A DNA stretch of 64,000 nt. Source: Micromussa lordhowensis (taxonomy: Eukaryota > Cnidaria > Anthozoa > Scleractinia > Lobophylliidae). Location: contig OZ026605.1 in NCBI GenBank assembly GCA_964020085.1, positions 9,301,060 to 9,365,059 on the forward strand, read 5' to 3'. Below are positions 53,646 to 64,000 of the stretch, piece by piece (within the stretch, counting starts at the first letter, position 1; each line of letters opens with the position of its first letter). The notes below the pieces were generated by a model. That model was not told where the DNA came from and did not search any database. It worked only from the letters and a program-made list of their open reading frames with translations. The translations under genes and the position numbers were made by a program.

Positions 53646-55497
53646 ATAAATAAATCTATTGCTCGCCATTTTCACTGAATGTTTGTATCTAACAACTGTG
53701 AGAAAGCAGGAAATGACATTATCAGTATCCTCGCTATTACAGTAGGATATGGAAAATATGCAACTTGTGTTCAAGATGTAGTTTTAAGTGAATTTTAAGT
53801 AAAAATTGTCCGTGGTTGCTGTGGCGATGAGAGTGTTCAATCCCCTCTCTTAATCACCGAATGACCATGCAACTGTCCAAAGTCAATATCTCCCTTCATT
53901 AAAAAAAACATCATGTGGTATCTTGTCCCTAAGATTTAACTGAGCTTTGTTAATTTTAATTCCTTTAGAGAAGAAAATGGCTTGAGGAAGCATTATCATC
54001 TGTAGTGGAGGACACAGATGTCAAAAGAATGATCACTTATATGCAAATTTTGGAGAAGCCGGAAAATGATACTAATGATGATGATGATGATGATGGTGTC
54101 AGCCAGAAAGAAGATGCTTTTGAAGATTTGTCCATAATTGTGGACAACTTGGATAATGCAAATGGTATGTCTATAGTCACTGTATGTAACCTGTGATATC
54201 AACTTGAACTTCATAGCTTGTGTGTCGTTGAAAGACACAGTAAATGAACTGAAGCCTCTCATTACATGAAAGTCATGGCATAACCTTATAGTAAATAATG
54301 ACTTACCCTTTCAAAAAACTGCTAAATTTGTTGACTTTGTGATCAAACAACAAATAGCAACTTCAAATTTTAAGTGAGAAAACATGACTTTTTAACTCTG
54401 ATCATCTTCCTTTCCAATTTGTCACAAATTCATGATTATTTCTTTTCACTTATTAACAGATTTTCACAAGATTGGAGGCTATCATGTCATGATAAAATGT
54501 CTTTCAAGTGAACACAGGTACATGGCTGAACACAAATGATCAACTTTCCAGTGAATCAATCAAAATTTGGACAAAATGGATGTAGCTGATGCAAAGCACA
54601 AGAAATGTGTGCAAGCGAGTCACATTATTAGTTTTGGTTTTACTTCAGATTGGATGAGAACAGTGGTGCCTGTTTTTTAAGCCAATCGCGTAGCAATTAG
54701 TAGATGCAAAACCAATATTACCATTTGACACTATTCTATTGAAACAATTACCCATTAGACAGTACTAATTCACTTTTAAAAATCATACTTGAGCACTGGG
54801 TATCGTCAGTAGCTTATAATACCTGGACTAGAACTCTCACTTCATTTGCTCAGTAAACTGTCAGAAAATTGCTTCCTTAGATACTAGCTTTATTTGAATT
54901 TGCTTCATTGTCATTATTAGTTCTTTAAGATGGAGGGCAGCTGATCTCCTTGCTGTGTGTGTTCAGAACAATCCATACTGTCAAAAAGCTGCAATGGAAA
55001 TGAACATCCTTCCAAAGCTTGTTACCCTTCTTGAAACTGACCCATCAGACCAAGTAAAGATAAAGGCATTGTATGCCATATCATGTGAGTATAGCCTGGG
55101 CCCCGTTTCTTGAAGGTTCCGAAAACTTTTCGTACCCGGAAAGCCATAGCAAAATCTCGAAGCTTATGATTACAGAGCTGTTTTATTCAGGTATTATTAA
55201 TATAAACAGAGGTTCTCTTCACAAAAAAAATTTCAGGTGTGTACACTTCTCCGTTTTCAGATACAGATGAACTAAAAATGGCTTTAGGGGCCCGAAAAGT
55301 TTCCGGGGCTTTCGAGAAACGGGCCCTTGGGCATGGTAGGTTAATAATGCTGCAAATTTTACAACTCTGCTGGTGAAGAGGTACTCTCCACCTCCCAAAA
55401 AAGCAAAAGTAACAACAGCACTACATGTACATATGGATTTTGTCTTTTGCATTCTGCGTGTAGCATGCATACCTGTGTTTTATTAGTAAAGGGGGCA

Positions 55498-55534
<37 letters not shown>

Positions 55535-58500
55535 TATTACAAGATAATTTGGTTTTATCAACTGGGTTGATAATGTGAATTGTCCACCGTAAAGAGATTC
55601 GAAGTGGACTCCCCCAGAGGGCCAGTTCGCCTCTTTAGATTTTTTCATCAATAAATGCCGTCATGACATCAACAAACTAAATTTCAATCGTAACACCAAA
55701 TTTTCTAACCTTTCTTCGTAAGAGAGGGCAGCGCTTAAAAATCTTAGTAAGCGCAGAGACATAATTGTAAAAGCGGCCGACAAAGGCGGCGCTTTGGTTG
55801 TTTGGCGGGCCGACCTCTACCAAAAAGAAGCTTTGCGGCAACTTTCCGACACCTCTTTTTATGCCAAAGTTGATAAAGATCTCACTTCCACTAACCAACA
55901 AATTGTCAAGAGCACCATTAACGAACTTATAGTAAAACAAGATTTACCGGCTACTGCTACAAATCTCATCATCAACACTCCTAGAACTTCATGTATTTAC
56001 TTTTTACCTAAAATTCACAAACCTAACAACCCAGGCCGACCTATCGTCTCTGCGTGTAGTTGCCCTACCGAACTCATTTCTAGCTATTTAGACAAAATTA
56101 TGGCACCTATCGTCAGATCTTTACCGTCTTATGTTAAAGACAGTCAACACGCCCTTCAAATTTTTCGCGATTTCAATTTCCTCGGTGAAGACAAACTTAT
56201 TTTTACTATGGATATTACATCCCTTTACACCGTCATCCCTAATGGCGAAGGTCTTCTAGCCCTCAAACATTTTTTTGATTTACGCACTGTTAAGGAACCA
56301 AGCTCGGAAACACTGCTCCGCCTGGCTGAACTAGTTTTAACACTAAATTGTTTTTCATTCGCTACCAGTTATTATAAACAAATCAATGGTGTGGCCATGG
56401 GCACCAAAATGGGACCCAGCTACGCCAATCTTTTCGTAGGCTACATTGAGCACAAATTTTTTAATCAATACAACGGCCCTAAACCTGAGCTATACCGTCG
56501 CTACATTGACGATTGTGTCGGCGCCACTTCCTCCACCAGAGAGGAACTCAATCAATTTATAACTGCTGTTAATTCGTTTCATCCGGCTCTTAAGTATACC
56601 TGGGAAATTTCCAATACTTCTTTGGCATTTCTAGACATCAAAGTTTCTGTCGAAGGCAACGGTTTATGCACCAGTGTGCACTACAAACCCACAGATTCTC
56701 ATAGCTATTTGTTGTATTCATCTTCACATCCATCACACGTCAAGAATTCTATTCCTTATTCTCAGTTTCTTAGACTTTGTCGCCTTTGTAGTGAGGACTC
56801 TGATTTTTCCTTTAAATCAGAGGAAATGTGCAATTTTTTCGACAAACGTGGATATCCTGCCTCTGTTGTTCAAGCAGGCCATCATCGTGCCCAACAAATT
56901 GATCGGCAGTCAGCACTACAAACGTCTCAGAAGGAGAATAATAATAGAATTCCATTCACCCTCACATTTCACCCTCACAATCACGCAGTAAAATCCATCA
57001 TTCTCAAAAACTTTAAATTACTTCAAAATGATCCCGATATTGGTAGAATCTTTTCGCAACCGCCATTAATTTCATTCAAACGCGACAAAAACATAGGTAA
57101 CTTTTTAGTTAGAAGTGCATTCAAAACGAGTGAACAACCTGGAACTTTTAAATGCGCACGCACGCGATGTAAAACATGTCCTTTCATTTACAACGTTGAG
57201 AAATTGTCGGGACCCAAGCGATCCATTAAGATCACAGATCAATTTACCTGTACCTCAGCCAATGTCATCTGCTGTATAACTTGCACTCTTTGCAAAAAGT
57301 TATATATCGGCGAAACAGGTAGACGACTAGGCGACCGTTTCCGAGAACACCTTCGCGACGTAGAGAAAGACGATAAAGACGCTTCTAAACCGGTTGCTAG
57401 ACACTTTAATCTGCCGAATCATTCTAAGCAACATATGGCAGTCTGTGGCCTCTCCCTACATCAAGGAAGCACAGAAAGCCGCAAAACTCTTGAACAAAGA
57501 TTTATTTTTCAAATCGGCACTCTTAATCCTCATGGTATCAATGAACGCTTTTCATTCAACTAATTCATTCTCTTGTTTTTCACATTGCCAGGCACCAACC
57601 AATAGCGTAGCTCCACATTTCTGTATATAAACCACACACAACCCACAATTCCTTGATTCGCTCCGACGAAGGGCTAACGCTCGAAACGTCAGCTTCCGAA
57701 TCTCTTTACGGTGGACAATTCACATTATCAACCCAGTTGATAAAACCAAATTATCCTGTGTTTTATTAGGTTTCACTGAATGCACATATTTCTGTGAAAG
57801 ATAACTCATTCTTAATGTAAACTGCAAATGTTTTCATGGAGAGTTTAATAAACACTTTTGTTCACATTCCTGAAGTCAGAAGTTGGAACTCGTAAATTAT
57901 TTAAGGAAATTACCATATGATGTTAATGAAATGTTATGTATGCTTCCATCCCATATTAAGTTCCAGAGGTGCTTTGAACACGCTATAAGAACAATGAGAA
58001 TTTACAAGCAGTGCCACTATTCAAAATAATTAATTAAAATTATTAATTCGCTGAAGAACGGTGGCCTCATTCTTACGGACCTTGAAACCCAAATTAAAGC
58101 GTTAAGGCTCTCTTGGATTCCACGGGTTTTTGATGAGCGGGTAGGTCCATGGAAATCTTATCTTGCATTTCATTTAAAAAAATATGGAGGGTCTCTGCTA
58201 TTGAAATGTGATTATGATGTAAGGGATCTTAATTTACGCTTAAATGGTTTTTACCAGCAGTTGCTTAGCTGGTGGGCAGACTTTAGAAACGCTTTTTCCG
58301 ATATTAACTATGCCCAATATGTAATTTGGAATAATAAAGATATAAGAGTCGATAACAAATCTATTTTCTATAAAAAGTTTGTAGATTGTGGAATAGTTTA
58401 CTTACACTGTAAATGATCTTTTATTTAGTTTGGACAATATACGATCCTTTGAATACTTAAAGAATGTAGGGCTTGACTCTAATTTTTTGACATGGTCTGC

Positions 58501-61500
58501 CCTACGGCTGTCTGTGCCTAAGGACAAGCTCTTCTCCTTCCCACAGAGGGAATTCGATCCTTTGATTTTTAAATGTAAAAATACGGAGTTTGACACGTAC
58601 TCAGCTAAGTCAAAACAGTTTTACTCTCTGCTGATCGCTAATAAAGCCAAATATCCGAATGGTTTCAAAACTCTATCGGCTGATTTAGAGCTTTCAAATC
58701 CGTTAAAGGAAGTGTTCTCAATCCCATATAACGCTGCAAGTGAAACTTATGTCTGGTCTTTTCAGTATAAAATATTAAATAACATCCTGTTTACCAATAC
58801 CAAATTATTCAAAATTGGGTTAAGTGAATCAGAGAAATGTTCCTTTTGTACATTTTACAAAGAAGACTTGTACCATCTCTTTTATGGCTGCTCCTATTCG
58901 CGCGCCTTTTGGAATAGATTCTGCGATTGGTGGACTAGTTTTCAGGGTGAAAATTTGAGCTTATCTTTAAAAGATGTTATAGTTGGTATTTTAAATAGAA
59001 ACGATTTACTAAATTATCTGATAATTCTTGGTAAACTTTGTCTATGGGAGTGTAGAAGAAAAAAATCACTCCCAAAGTTTAATATGTTTCTACAGATAGT
59101 AGAGGCTAAGCAGGAAACTGAAAAACGCATTACCTCAAAAAATAAGAGGCTTCAAGATTTTTGGAAAAGATGGGAACCACTATTATGATACATATATTTT
59201 CATTTTTTAAATTTTGTTATAGTTTTTCTGTGACACTGCATGGAGAAAGTATGTGGCTGGCTCTTTTAAAATCTGCACTATTTATTTTAGTTATTTAATT
59301 AACTCTAGCTCTAAATCCTAATTGAAGTATTTACATCAGTTGTGTCTGTGATGTGTTGTGTTGTCTACCTCTCTAAAAATTGTATCCGCTTTACCTGGTA
59401 TAACTGGTGTAAGTATTATATAGAATTCAGAGCAAGTTCATTAAAAAAGTCATATTGTAAGTAGCGTACATATTATATAGTATCTAAGGTTAGGTATTTT
59501 CAAGATAATATTACAATTAGTGTAGGTGTGATATAATCTGATCTAGTTAATAGGGGTAGTATTACAAGTAATGTAGGTTTTGTAAGTATTGTAATTGTAA
59601 GTGTTGTAAAAGAATTAAAAAAAAAAAAAAAACTATTCAAAATAATATTTATTCGGTTTATTGTCATAATTACATTTGTTCAAAATTGAAGGCAGTTATT
59701 GAAGTTAAAAGGAAAATTCAGTTACTTTTCTTCTAATAATTATTCATAGTCCGTGATTACGATTACAAATTTTCGTGAGCCAGCCACCAGAAAGGAGTGA
59801 TTATTGTTTTCTGAAAAAATAAATTCAAAGCTATATTGTAATTTAATTTAAAAGCACTCTTTTTGGAATATGTAACCCCCTCGATTGAGCACCTTACAAG
59901 TTTGAACACAAAATTTGAATTAAGGGGCCTAGTTAGCCTATTCAAGCGAATATGCTACATATTTTGGATACATATTTAAATTACACTTTTTTTAGCAACC
60001 TAAAATCAGAATGTGTTATTTATAATGTAGGTTCACTAAACTCCAGATACAAATCACCTACTATTAATTTCTTGCAGGTCTAACAAGAGATTTCCCACCA
60101 GCTGAAGAGGCATTTTTGAAAAGCGATGGCTTTTCAATACTGATGAGAGCAATGCAAGGCGAAAATGACAAACTTGTAACCAAGTCTGCCTTCATGTTAC
60201 GGAATATGTTGGTCTTAAATCCTTCACATAAATGTAAATATTAATTAATTAACCTTTATGATGTTGTACAGTCAAACTCAGTCGTGTTTCGTCTGGAGCT
60301 TAATGTCCAGAATCTATTATTTTATTAGAAATTGATGACAATGATATTTATTGTTTTTGTTCTTTGTTTAGAACTCAATTCTATGTTTCAGATAAAGAGT
60401 TCAGACTTGATAATTCAAAACTTGAAATTTCATTGGGTCAGTACAACAACATGCACCAGGCATCTGATGATTTGACAGTTAACTCTAATTTCTATAAATC
60501 GGGGCTCGGTTCAGGTATACAATAATTCCCTTTAATACCTCTGTTTTGGTCTTGTGATGGGTCAGCAATGAGGAGACGACCGACTCAGAAAAAGTGGAGC
60601 TAACATTTGGCGTGAGATATTTCCCAAGTGCCTTTTGCCTCTGTTTCAAAATATGTCCTAGTGCAAAACCTTTCTTGTGAAAATGAGTTTGGATGAGAAT
60701 GAACATGTAGGTGCAACACATTTTCATATGAATAGTTTCACACAAAGGCAAAAAGACAACTTGGAAATGGCGTATTGAAACTGGTAACTTGATTAACATC
60801 ATAATAGTCTCATAAGTTATCCAAATGCAAGTGAGAGAAATATCGGATTTCTATAAATTTGTAACTCACAAACGTCAACATGGCAGTTGGCTTGCATAGT
60901 ACAGACTGTTTTCATGTTGGTGCTATATAGAGCAAATATAAAGTAAACATAGGCAATGTTTACATGTAATTCTGTGAATGTTTGGATGGGCCCTAGTCAG
61001 CCATACCTTTGTTTTTGTGTACATGCAAGAGTTTGGCTATCATATTTTAATCACTGTGAAACTACTAAAAATAAAGTCTGCATACGAGCCAAGTGGCCCA
61101 TCAGGCCGGAGCTTATCCTGGTTTCCGTGGCATGAAGCGACTAGGAATATTTCTACTCCCCCCTGGATGGGATGCCAGTCCATCGCAGGGTTACCCCCAG
61201 CATTAAATTTGCCAGTACCCATTTATACACCTGGGCGGAGAGAGGCACTGTGAGAGTAAAGTGTCTTGCCTAAGAACACAACGCAATGTCCCTGGCCAGG
61301 GCTTGAACCCAGAGCGCTCGCCCCGGGGTCGAGCGCACCAACCATGAGGCCACCGCGCCTCCCACTACTAAAAATAATTAACCATACTTCATTTCAGGGA
61401 CACAACTAACAGTAAAGCAATGAGATTAAATTCGCTTTTTGCAATATCAATAGTTTTAATGGCATCGAAAATGGCTGAGGCTGACAAGTTAGTGTCCTTT

Positions 61501-62710
61501 CAATTACACACTCACTTCTCTCTCTCATCTTTTCTTAGTAACTCTCTTGAAGATGGGTTTTATTGAGCAGCTGGTTGGCCTTTTACGAGCTCCTCAGAAT
61601 GCCTCACATGAACATGTAATAAATCTGTTAAAGACCTTCGTAAAAGACTATCCGCCAGTTATTAATGAGTGCCAGAGACCCGAGTTTGATCTAGAGAAAC
61701 TACTGACATCAATGATTACATCGTCTATGGATGATGATCCTGATTTGCATGAGGTAAATATTGCTCATACTGCTGTTACTAACTACTTATTAACCGAGAG
61801 TGAAGTCTTTACAAGAAAATATCAAACTGTGAAGTCGATACAGCAAGGCCAAGCTTTGTGATTTTCCCGTAGAGACCGAGCGTTCGAAGTTAATAAGCTG
61901 TTTATTATATGGCTTTTTGCTTTGGTTTTGCATGCTCGTAATCTGCCCATAGCATTATGGGAGAATATTGCCCTACAATTGGCCAATCAGAGCATATGTT
62001 ATATTGGCTACAAACACAAACCATAATTTTCTATAGAATCCACTGTGCATAAAAAGATAACGACGAACAAAAACAAAAAATGCCCTTAAGACGACTAGGA
62101 TCCCATTGAGGTTGAACAGCAATATTCCCAGTTGCTTCTTGCTAGCTAAAGGAACCCCCTTTAAGCACCAGTACTAATGAACCATGAAGGCTCCTGTGGT
62201 TGTTAGGATTGGAGCACATTTTATTTTTACCTGGTTAAGGAGGGAAAATAAACAATTCTAACTGAAAACCCCCAAATGATTCATCACTGTTCTGCCATTT
62301 CTAAAATTCAAGATTGTTATAGGGATCTTTGGGCTCCACAGATGTCACACAATAATTGTTGGAGAGTAGTGTGTGGCAAGCCATAAGAATGTCAGCTTAG
62401 GAGTCTAGGATCTCCTTCTGTCATCTTTTGAAGTTCTAATCAGTAGTCTCGAATTTCCCCCTTCCTAGAGGTGAAAATGTCACGTCCATTCACTACCTCT
62501 GTACCCCCCAACGTCTTCATAGTCAGCCCAGTGCTCAACCCCAAGAGAAAGCCAGTGACACATATATAATAATTATATTCAATAAATCTCAATAATCCAC
62601 AAACTTTGTTATTATTTTATTTATAGGAGATGATCGTCAATTGCAAGGAATTGTTGAGCACTTGCTTCAACAAACAGAAACAGATCAATAGTGAAAATAA
62701 TGTCAGATAA
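51240..62710 (+). CDS. HSPBP1: Hsp70-binding protein 1 / Fes1-type nucleotide exchange factor, 7 exons, complete
   Basis: Armadillo-repeat cochaperone that binds the Hsp70 ATPase domain and promotes ADP release. Exons: 51240-51368, 53969-54164, 54460-54517, 54930-55084, 60078-60233, 61539-61753, 62627-62710; 330 aa, with GT/AG junctions and continuous phase. Exon 1 has PRNMQGILKMAVDHS, the Fes1 N-terminal motif (human PRNLQGLLQMAI), then MSEE, which continues into RRKWLEEALSS in exon 2. The armadillo segment runs through IGGYHVMIKCL, WRAADLLAVCVQNNPYCQ, VKIKALYAISCLTR, LKSDGFSILMRAMQ, VTKSAFMLRNML and GFIEQLVGLLR. The C-terminus ELLSTCFN resembles human KLLQTCFS. Exon 2 contains a six-Asp run made by a (GAT)n tract inside the coding sequence. 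Intron 4 (55085-60077) is enlarged by two retroelements. A possible poly(A) signal AATAAA is at 63048-63053. Confidence 0.96.
52445..52975 (+). mobile_element. LINE 3' fragment ending in (ATC/ATT)n
   Basis: In frame from about 52480: a peptide ending TSRLWNMMPAHIKRQPNLI then SFKTINF and stop at about 52660. This is the RLWN-x-LP-x-xI...FK C-terminal motif of L2/CR1/RTE-type LINE proteins. It is followed by an AT-rich 3' UTR with a (CAT)n/(ATT)n tail (52932-52972). 5'-truncated, in HSPBP1 intron 1. Confidence 0.7.
53002..53550 (-). mobile_element. Third Penelope family: short element with inverted ends and GIY-YIG remnant
   Basis: Terminal segments of about 125 bp (53002-53125 and 53445-53550) are inverted copies, with GAAATAAAATGAAATTATGC and its complement. 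The interior on the minus strand encodes KLFGETNRHKATRICEHLSS through IFKHL, SRDCFKIL and KIKEAMHIL: a degraded GIY-YIG domain with the Y-I-G region reading LFG. It is the same architecture as 30313-31541, from another family. In HSPBP1 intron 1. Confidence 0.7.
55722..57563 (+). CDS. Penelope-like reverse transcriptase with GIY-YIG endonuclease, N-terminally truncated
   Basis: Open frame of about 613 codons ending at TAA 57563. The RT has KAADKGGALVV, CIYFLPKIHKP (a Penelope hallmark), RPIVSACSCPTE, FTMDITSLYT (catalytic D), GVAMGTKMGPSYANLF and RYIDDCVG (catalytic DD). The linker has SVHYKPTDSH. The GIY-YIG domain near the end has CKKLYIGETGRRLGDRFREH. Immediately upstream, the same frame continues (DINKLNFNRNTKFSNLSS) but is interrupted by one TAA at 55719-55721, so the product would start after it or the copy is inactive. 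The N-terminal region is also missing. Confidence 0.88.
   Translation, partial: ERAALKNLSKRRDIIVKAADKGGALVVWRADLYQKEALRQLSDTSFYAKVDKDLTSTNQQIVKSTINELIVKQDLPATATNLIINTPRTSCIYFLPKIHKPNNPGRPIVSACSCPTELISSYLDKIMAPIVRSLPSYVKDSQHALQIFRDFNFLGEDKLIFTMDITSLYTVIPNGEGLLALKHFFDLRTVKEPSSETLLRLAELVLTLNCFSFATSYYKQINGVAMGTKMGPSYANLFVGYIEHKFFNQYNGPKPELYRRYIDDCVGATSSTREELNQFITAVNSFHPALKYTWEISNTSLAFLDIKVSVEGNGLCTSVHYKPTDSHSYLLYSSSHPSHVKNSIPYSQFLRLCRLCSEDSDFSFKSEEMCNFFDKRGYPASVVQAGHHRAQQIDRQSALQTSQKENNNRIPFTLTFHPHNHAVKSIILKNFKLLQNDPDIGRIFSQPPLISFKRDKNIGNFLVRSAFKTSEQPGTFKCARTRCKTCPFIYNVEKLSGPKRSIKITDQFTCTSANVICCITCTLCKKLYIGETGRRLGDRFREHLRDVEKDDKDASKPVARHFNLPNHSKQHMAVCGLSLHQGSTESRKTLEQRFIFQIGTLNPHGINERFSFN
57655..57702 (+). 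ncRNA. Hammerhead-like motif near Penelope 3' end
   Basis: Order: GATTCGCT (helix I 5'), CCGACGA (core), A, GGGC-TAAC-GCTC (4-bp stem II and loop), GAAACGTC (core, minimal stem III, cleavage UC), AGC TTC CGAATC (helix I 3'). Helix I pairs GCT/AGC and GATTC/GAATC around a small internal loop. The first core block has C where the consensus has U. Inferred from pattern only. Confidence 0.55.
58031..59632 (+). mobile_element. 5'-truncated Tx1/L1-type LINE, 14-bp target duplication
   Basis: Perfect duplication CTATTCAAAATAAT (58017-58030 and 59633-59646) and a terminal A-run (59617-59632). It contains only the C-terminal part of ORF2 and a 3' UTR. In HSPBP1 intron 4, sense orientation, 261 bp downstream of the right duplication of the Penelope element. 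Confidence 0.9.
58046..59188 (+). pseudogene. ORF2 C-terminal remnant, frameshifted
   Basis: It opens with the conserved post-RT stretch LKNGGLILTDLETQIKALRL. The frame containing NNKDIRVDNKSIFYKKF runs to a stop at about 58416 and coding continues in another frame at 58430 (LDNIRSFEYLKNVG), so at least one frameshift lies near 58410. The second frame includes KCSFCTFYKEDLYHLFYGCS, the same zinc-knuckle-like position as in the intact ORF2 at 17992-21759, and ends FWKRWEPLL. Dead copy. Confidence 0.85.
61075..61363 (-). mobile_element. Full-length tRNA-derived SINE with 14-bp target duplication
   Basis: Perfect ACTACTAAAAATAA on both sides (61061-61074 and 61364-61377). On the minus strand the head is GGAGGCGCGGTGGCCTCATG with GGTTCAAGCCCTGGCC as box B; the 3' end is GCCACTTGGCTCGTATGCAG. 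The 14-bp duplication, like that of the Tx1-type LINE at 58031, suggests LINE-driven mobilisation. In HSPBP1 intron 5. Confidence 0.88.
61788..62040. repeat. Degraded relative of the fold-back element at 3248-5344
   Basis: TACTTATTAACCGAGAGTGA and AGTTAATAAGCTGTTTATTA correspond to the outer arm and hairpin of the fold-back; the inner part GGCCAATCAGAGC also matches in kind. Only one arm is present. It begins about 35 bp after HSPBP1 exon 6. Confidence 0.6.
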
Positions 62711-64000
62711 AACTAATATAAGATCTCTTTAGTATTTATTGTGTAAAATGTTACATGTCTCTGCCTTGTAATAATTTTATCTATCTTTGACAGTAATAGA
62801 CTGCTAATGATTTCCATGAAATTGCGTGAAAAGCAAAACATGTCTTCTCTCAAGCTAGATCAAGCATACAAAATATAGAATCACAACTAATTAAAGCTAC
62901 TGTTTTAAATAATAATATTGTAGTTTTTTATGGATATATACCCTAAGGGTGCTCCTCAAAAAAGTCCATAGGGGTTTACTGAGAGCTCCCGTCCATGGTT
63001 AAATGTATCTTTTAATACAAATCTTGTAATATAGAGAAAGTGAGGAAAATAAAGGTTGATTAATTGTGCAACTGACTGATCAACTGGCACTGATTAACTG
63101 ACTGACCAACTGACTGCCCATGATCATGACAGACAGACATAAAGGGTACAAAGCACTAATATGAGACAAGCTATAAATCAGATAATCAACTCAATGATAA
63201 TTTTCTGAACTGAAAATAATTGGTGAATTTCCTCCTGTTCATAGCTCGTAGCTGTTTCCTCCTATGTGGCAGATGCTCTTTGGGCTCGCCACACAACCTG
63301 GAGAGGAAGATTACAGGATGAGCCCAAAGAGAGTCTGTGCAGGAGGCTTGCCGCTCATTATTGCTTTGTGTACCCTTCAATAAATCACACCTACCTAGCC
63401 ATCAAAATTACCATGGTGGACCTAACTAGTCTGCTCTTTCTAGCAATCAAAACTATTAGAGCTTATTCTTTGATTTCCAAACATTGAAGAGGATTTCCAG
63501 TCCGTACTACGCCTTCTAGAGAGTTTGTTTGCGTTTTTTGTTTTGCTTCATGTAAGACATTACAAAATGTAAACATTTTGCAATTACTTTTTTTATGATT
63601 TTGCAATTACTTGCATGAAGTAAATTCAAGGTTTCAAAACAACCGCCATTATGGATGCAAACAAGTTGAAGCTTTATGCTTCATTCTTTTGCATATCACT
63701 TGATGAAACAATTTGAAAGGCCTCAAAGATAAGGTATGTAGTTCATAGCAAATAAGATCCATTTGCATTCCATCGAGTGGGAACTTCTAATGTTTATAAA
63801 CATTAGGGTGCTGAGACTGTGCAGTACTGACTGGAAATCATCTTTAATATTAAACCAGTCCTGGATAAATTATCTACGTACCACTATAATCTTAATTTTC
63901 TTATTTCAGTGGAACTAACGAAACTATGCTTAATTGTCTTTTCGTTCGCTAATTCAAGCAGAACTTCTCGATAAGTTCTTTATGCTGTGGAAACATTTCC
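62711..64000. other. Downstream of HSPBP1, 3' UTR and intergenic DNA
   Basis: Contains the HSPBP1 3' UTR; AATAAA at 63048-63053 is a candidate poly(A) signal. A small inverted repeat (CAGATGCTCTTTGGGCTC at about 63267 with its partial complement at 63317) and a CTGACTGA-type short repeat (63070-63120) follow. No further gene is recognisable before the window ends. Confidence 0.4.

Larger units (their letters stand above)
55487..57754 (+). mobile_element. Penelope-like element, ~2.27 kb, 15-bp target duplication
   Basis: Perfect 15-bp duplication CCTGTGTTTTATTAG (55472-55486 and 57755-57769). The 5' end AAGGGGGCAAGTTTCTAAAG leads to a 60-bp segment (55541-55600) inverted relative to the 3' end (57697-57754). 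Between them is one RT/GIY-YIG ORF. The junction at about 55600 goes straight from terminal sequence into mid-protein coding sequence, so an internal deletion removed the N-terminus. A hammerhead-like motif is at 57655-57702. In HSPBP1 intron 4, sense orientation. Confidence 0.9.

Noticed and set aside
63266..63487. Small gene downstream of HSPBP1
   Set aside because: The frame covers an inverted repeat, has no domain and no start context.

Overview
This is nuclear DNA of an animal, most likely a cnidarian and probably a stony coral. The evidence is short coding exons with GT/AG introns, animal-type gene architecture, and a dense load of repeats of kinds I associate with coral genomes: GIY-YIG Penelope-like elements, Tx1/L1-type and L2/CR1-type LINEs, tRNA-derived SINEs and fold-back MITEs. 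The species cannot be fixed from sequence alone. There is no operon, CRISPR array or prokaryotic feature.

Three host genes account for the ordinary coding content. (1) Glycogen synthase (GYS) is on the minus strand with 17 exons from 25357 down to 1845; its C-terminal exons lie beyond the left edge. (2) SAMM50/Sam50, the mitochondrial outer-membrane beta-barrel assembly factor, is on the minus strand with 16 exons from 51094 down to 30202 and is complete at about 472 aa. (3) HSPBP1/Fes1, an Hsp70 nucleotide-exchange factor, is on the plus strand with 7 exons from 51240 to 62710 and is complete at 330 aa. SAMM50 and HSPBP1 are head to head, with only 145 bp between their start codons, so they almost certainly share a bidirectional promoter. 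GYS lies downstream of SAMM50 on the same strand. I rebuilt exons by hand from similarity and splice sites; reading phase is continuous through all three models.

Almost everything else is mobile DNA in introns and in the GYS/SAMM50 gap. The largest pieces are: an apparently intact Tx1/L1-type LINE ORF2 (17992-21759) inserted inside a small Penelope-like element in GYS intron 2; an L2/CR1-type LINE (about 26013-28330) between GYS and SAMM50; a Penelope-derived element that keeps only the GIY-YIG end (30313-31541) in the last SAMM50 intron; a long RT ORF with a C-terminal restriction-like endonuclease (44420-47098), bracketed by (ATT)n, in SAMM50 intron 3; and a Penelope-like RT/GIY-YIG element with perfect 15-bp target duplications (55487-57754) plus a 5'-truncated Tx1-type LINE (58031-59632) in HSPBP1 intron 4. 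A fold-back element with about 450-bp arms (3248-5344) has itself been hit by a LINE.

The most unusual structures are the palindromic Penelope remnants carrying hammerhead-ribozyme-like motifs on both strands (37778-38036 and the halves around 17636/22199), the tRNA-like palindrome flanked by 13-bp duplications (9303-10007), and the microsatellite-bracketed endonuclease/RT ORF. Several insertions nest in one another, giving relative ages directly from the sequence.
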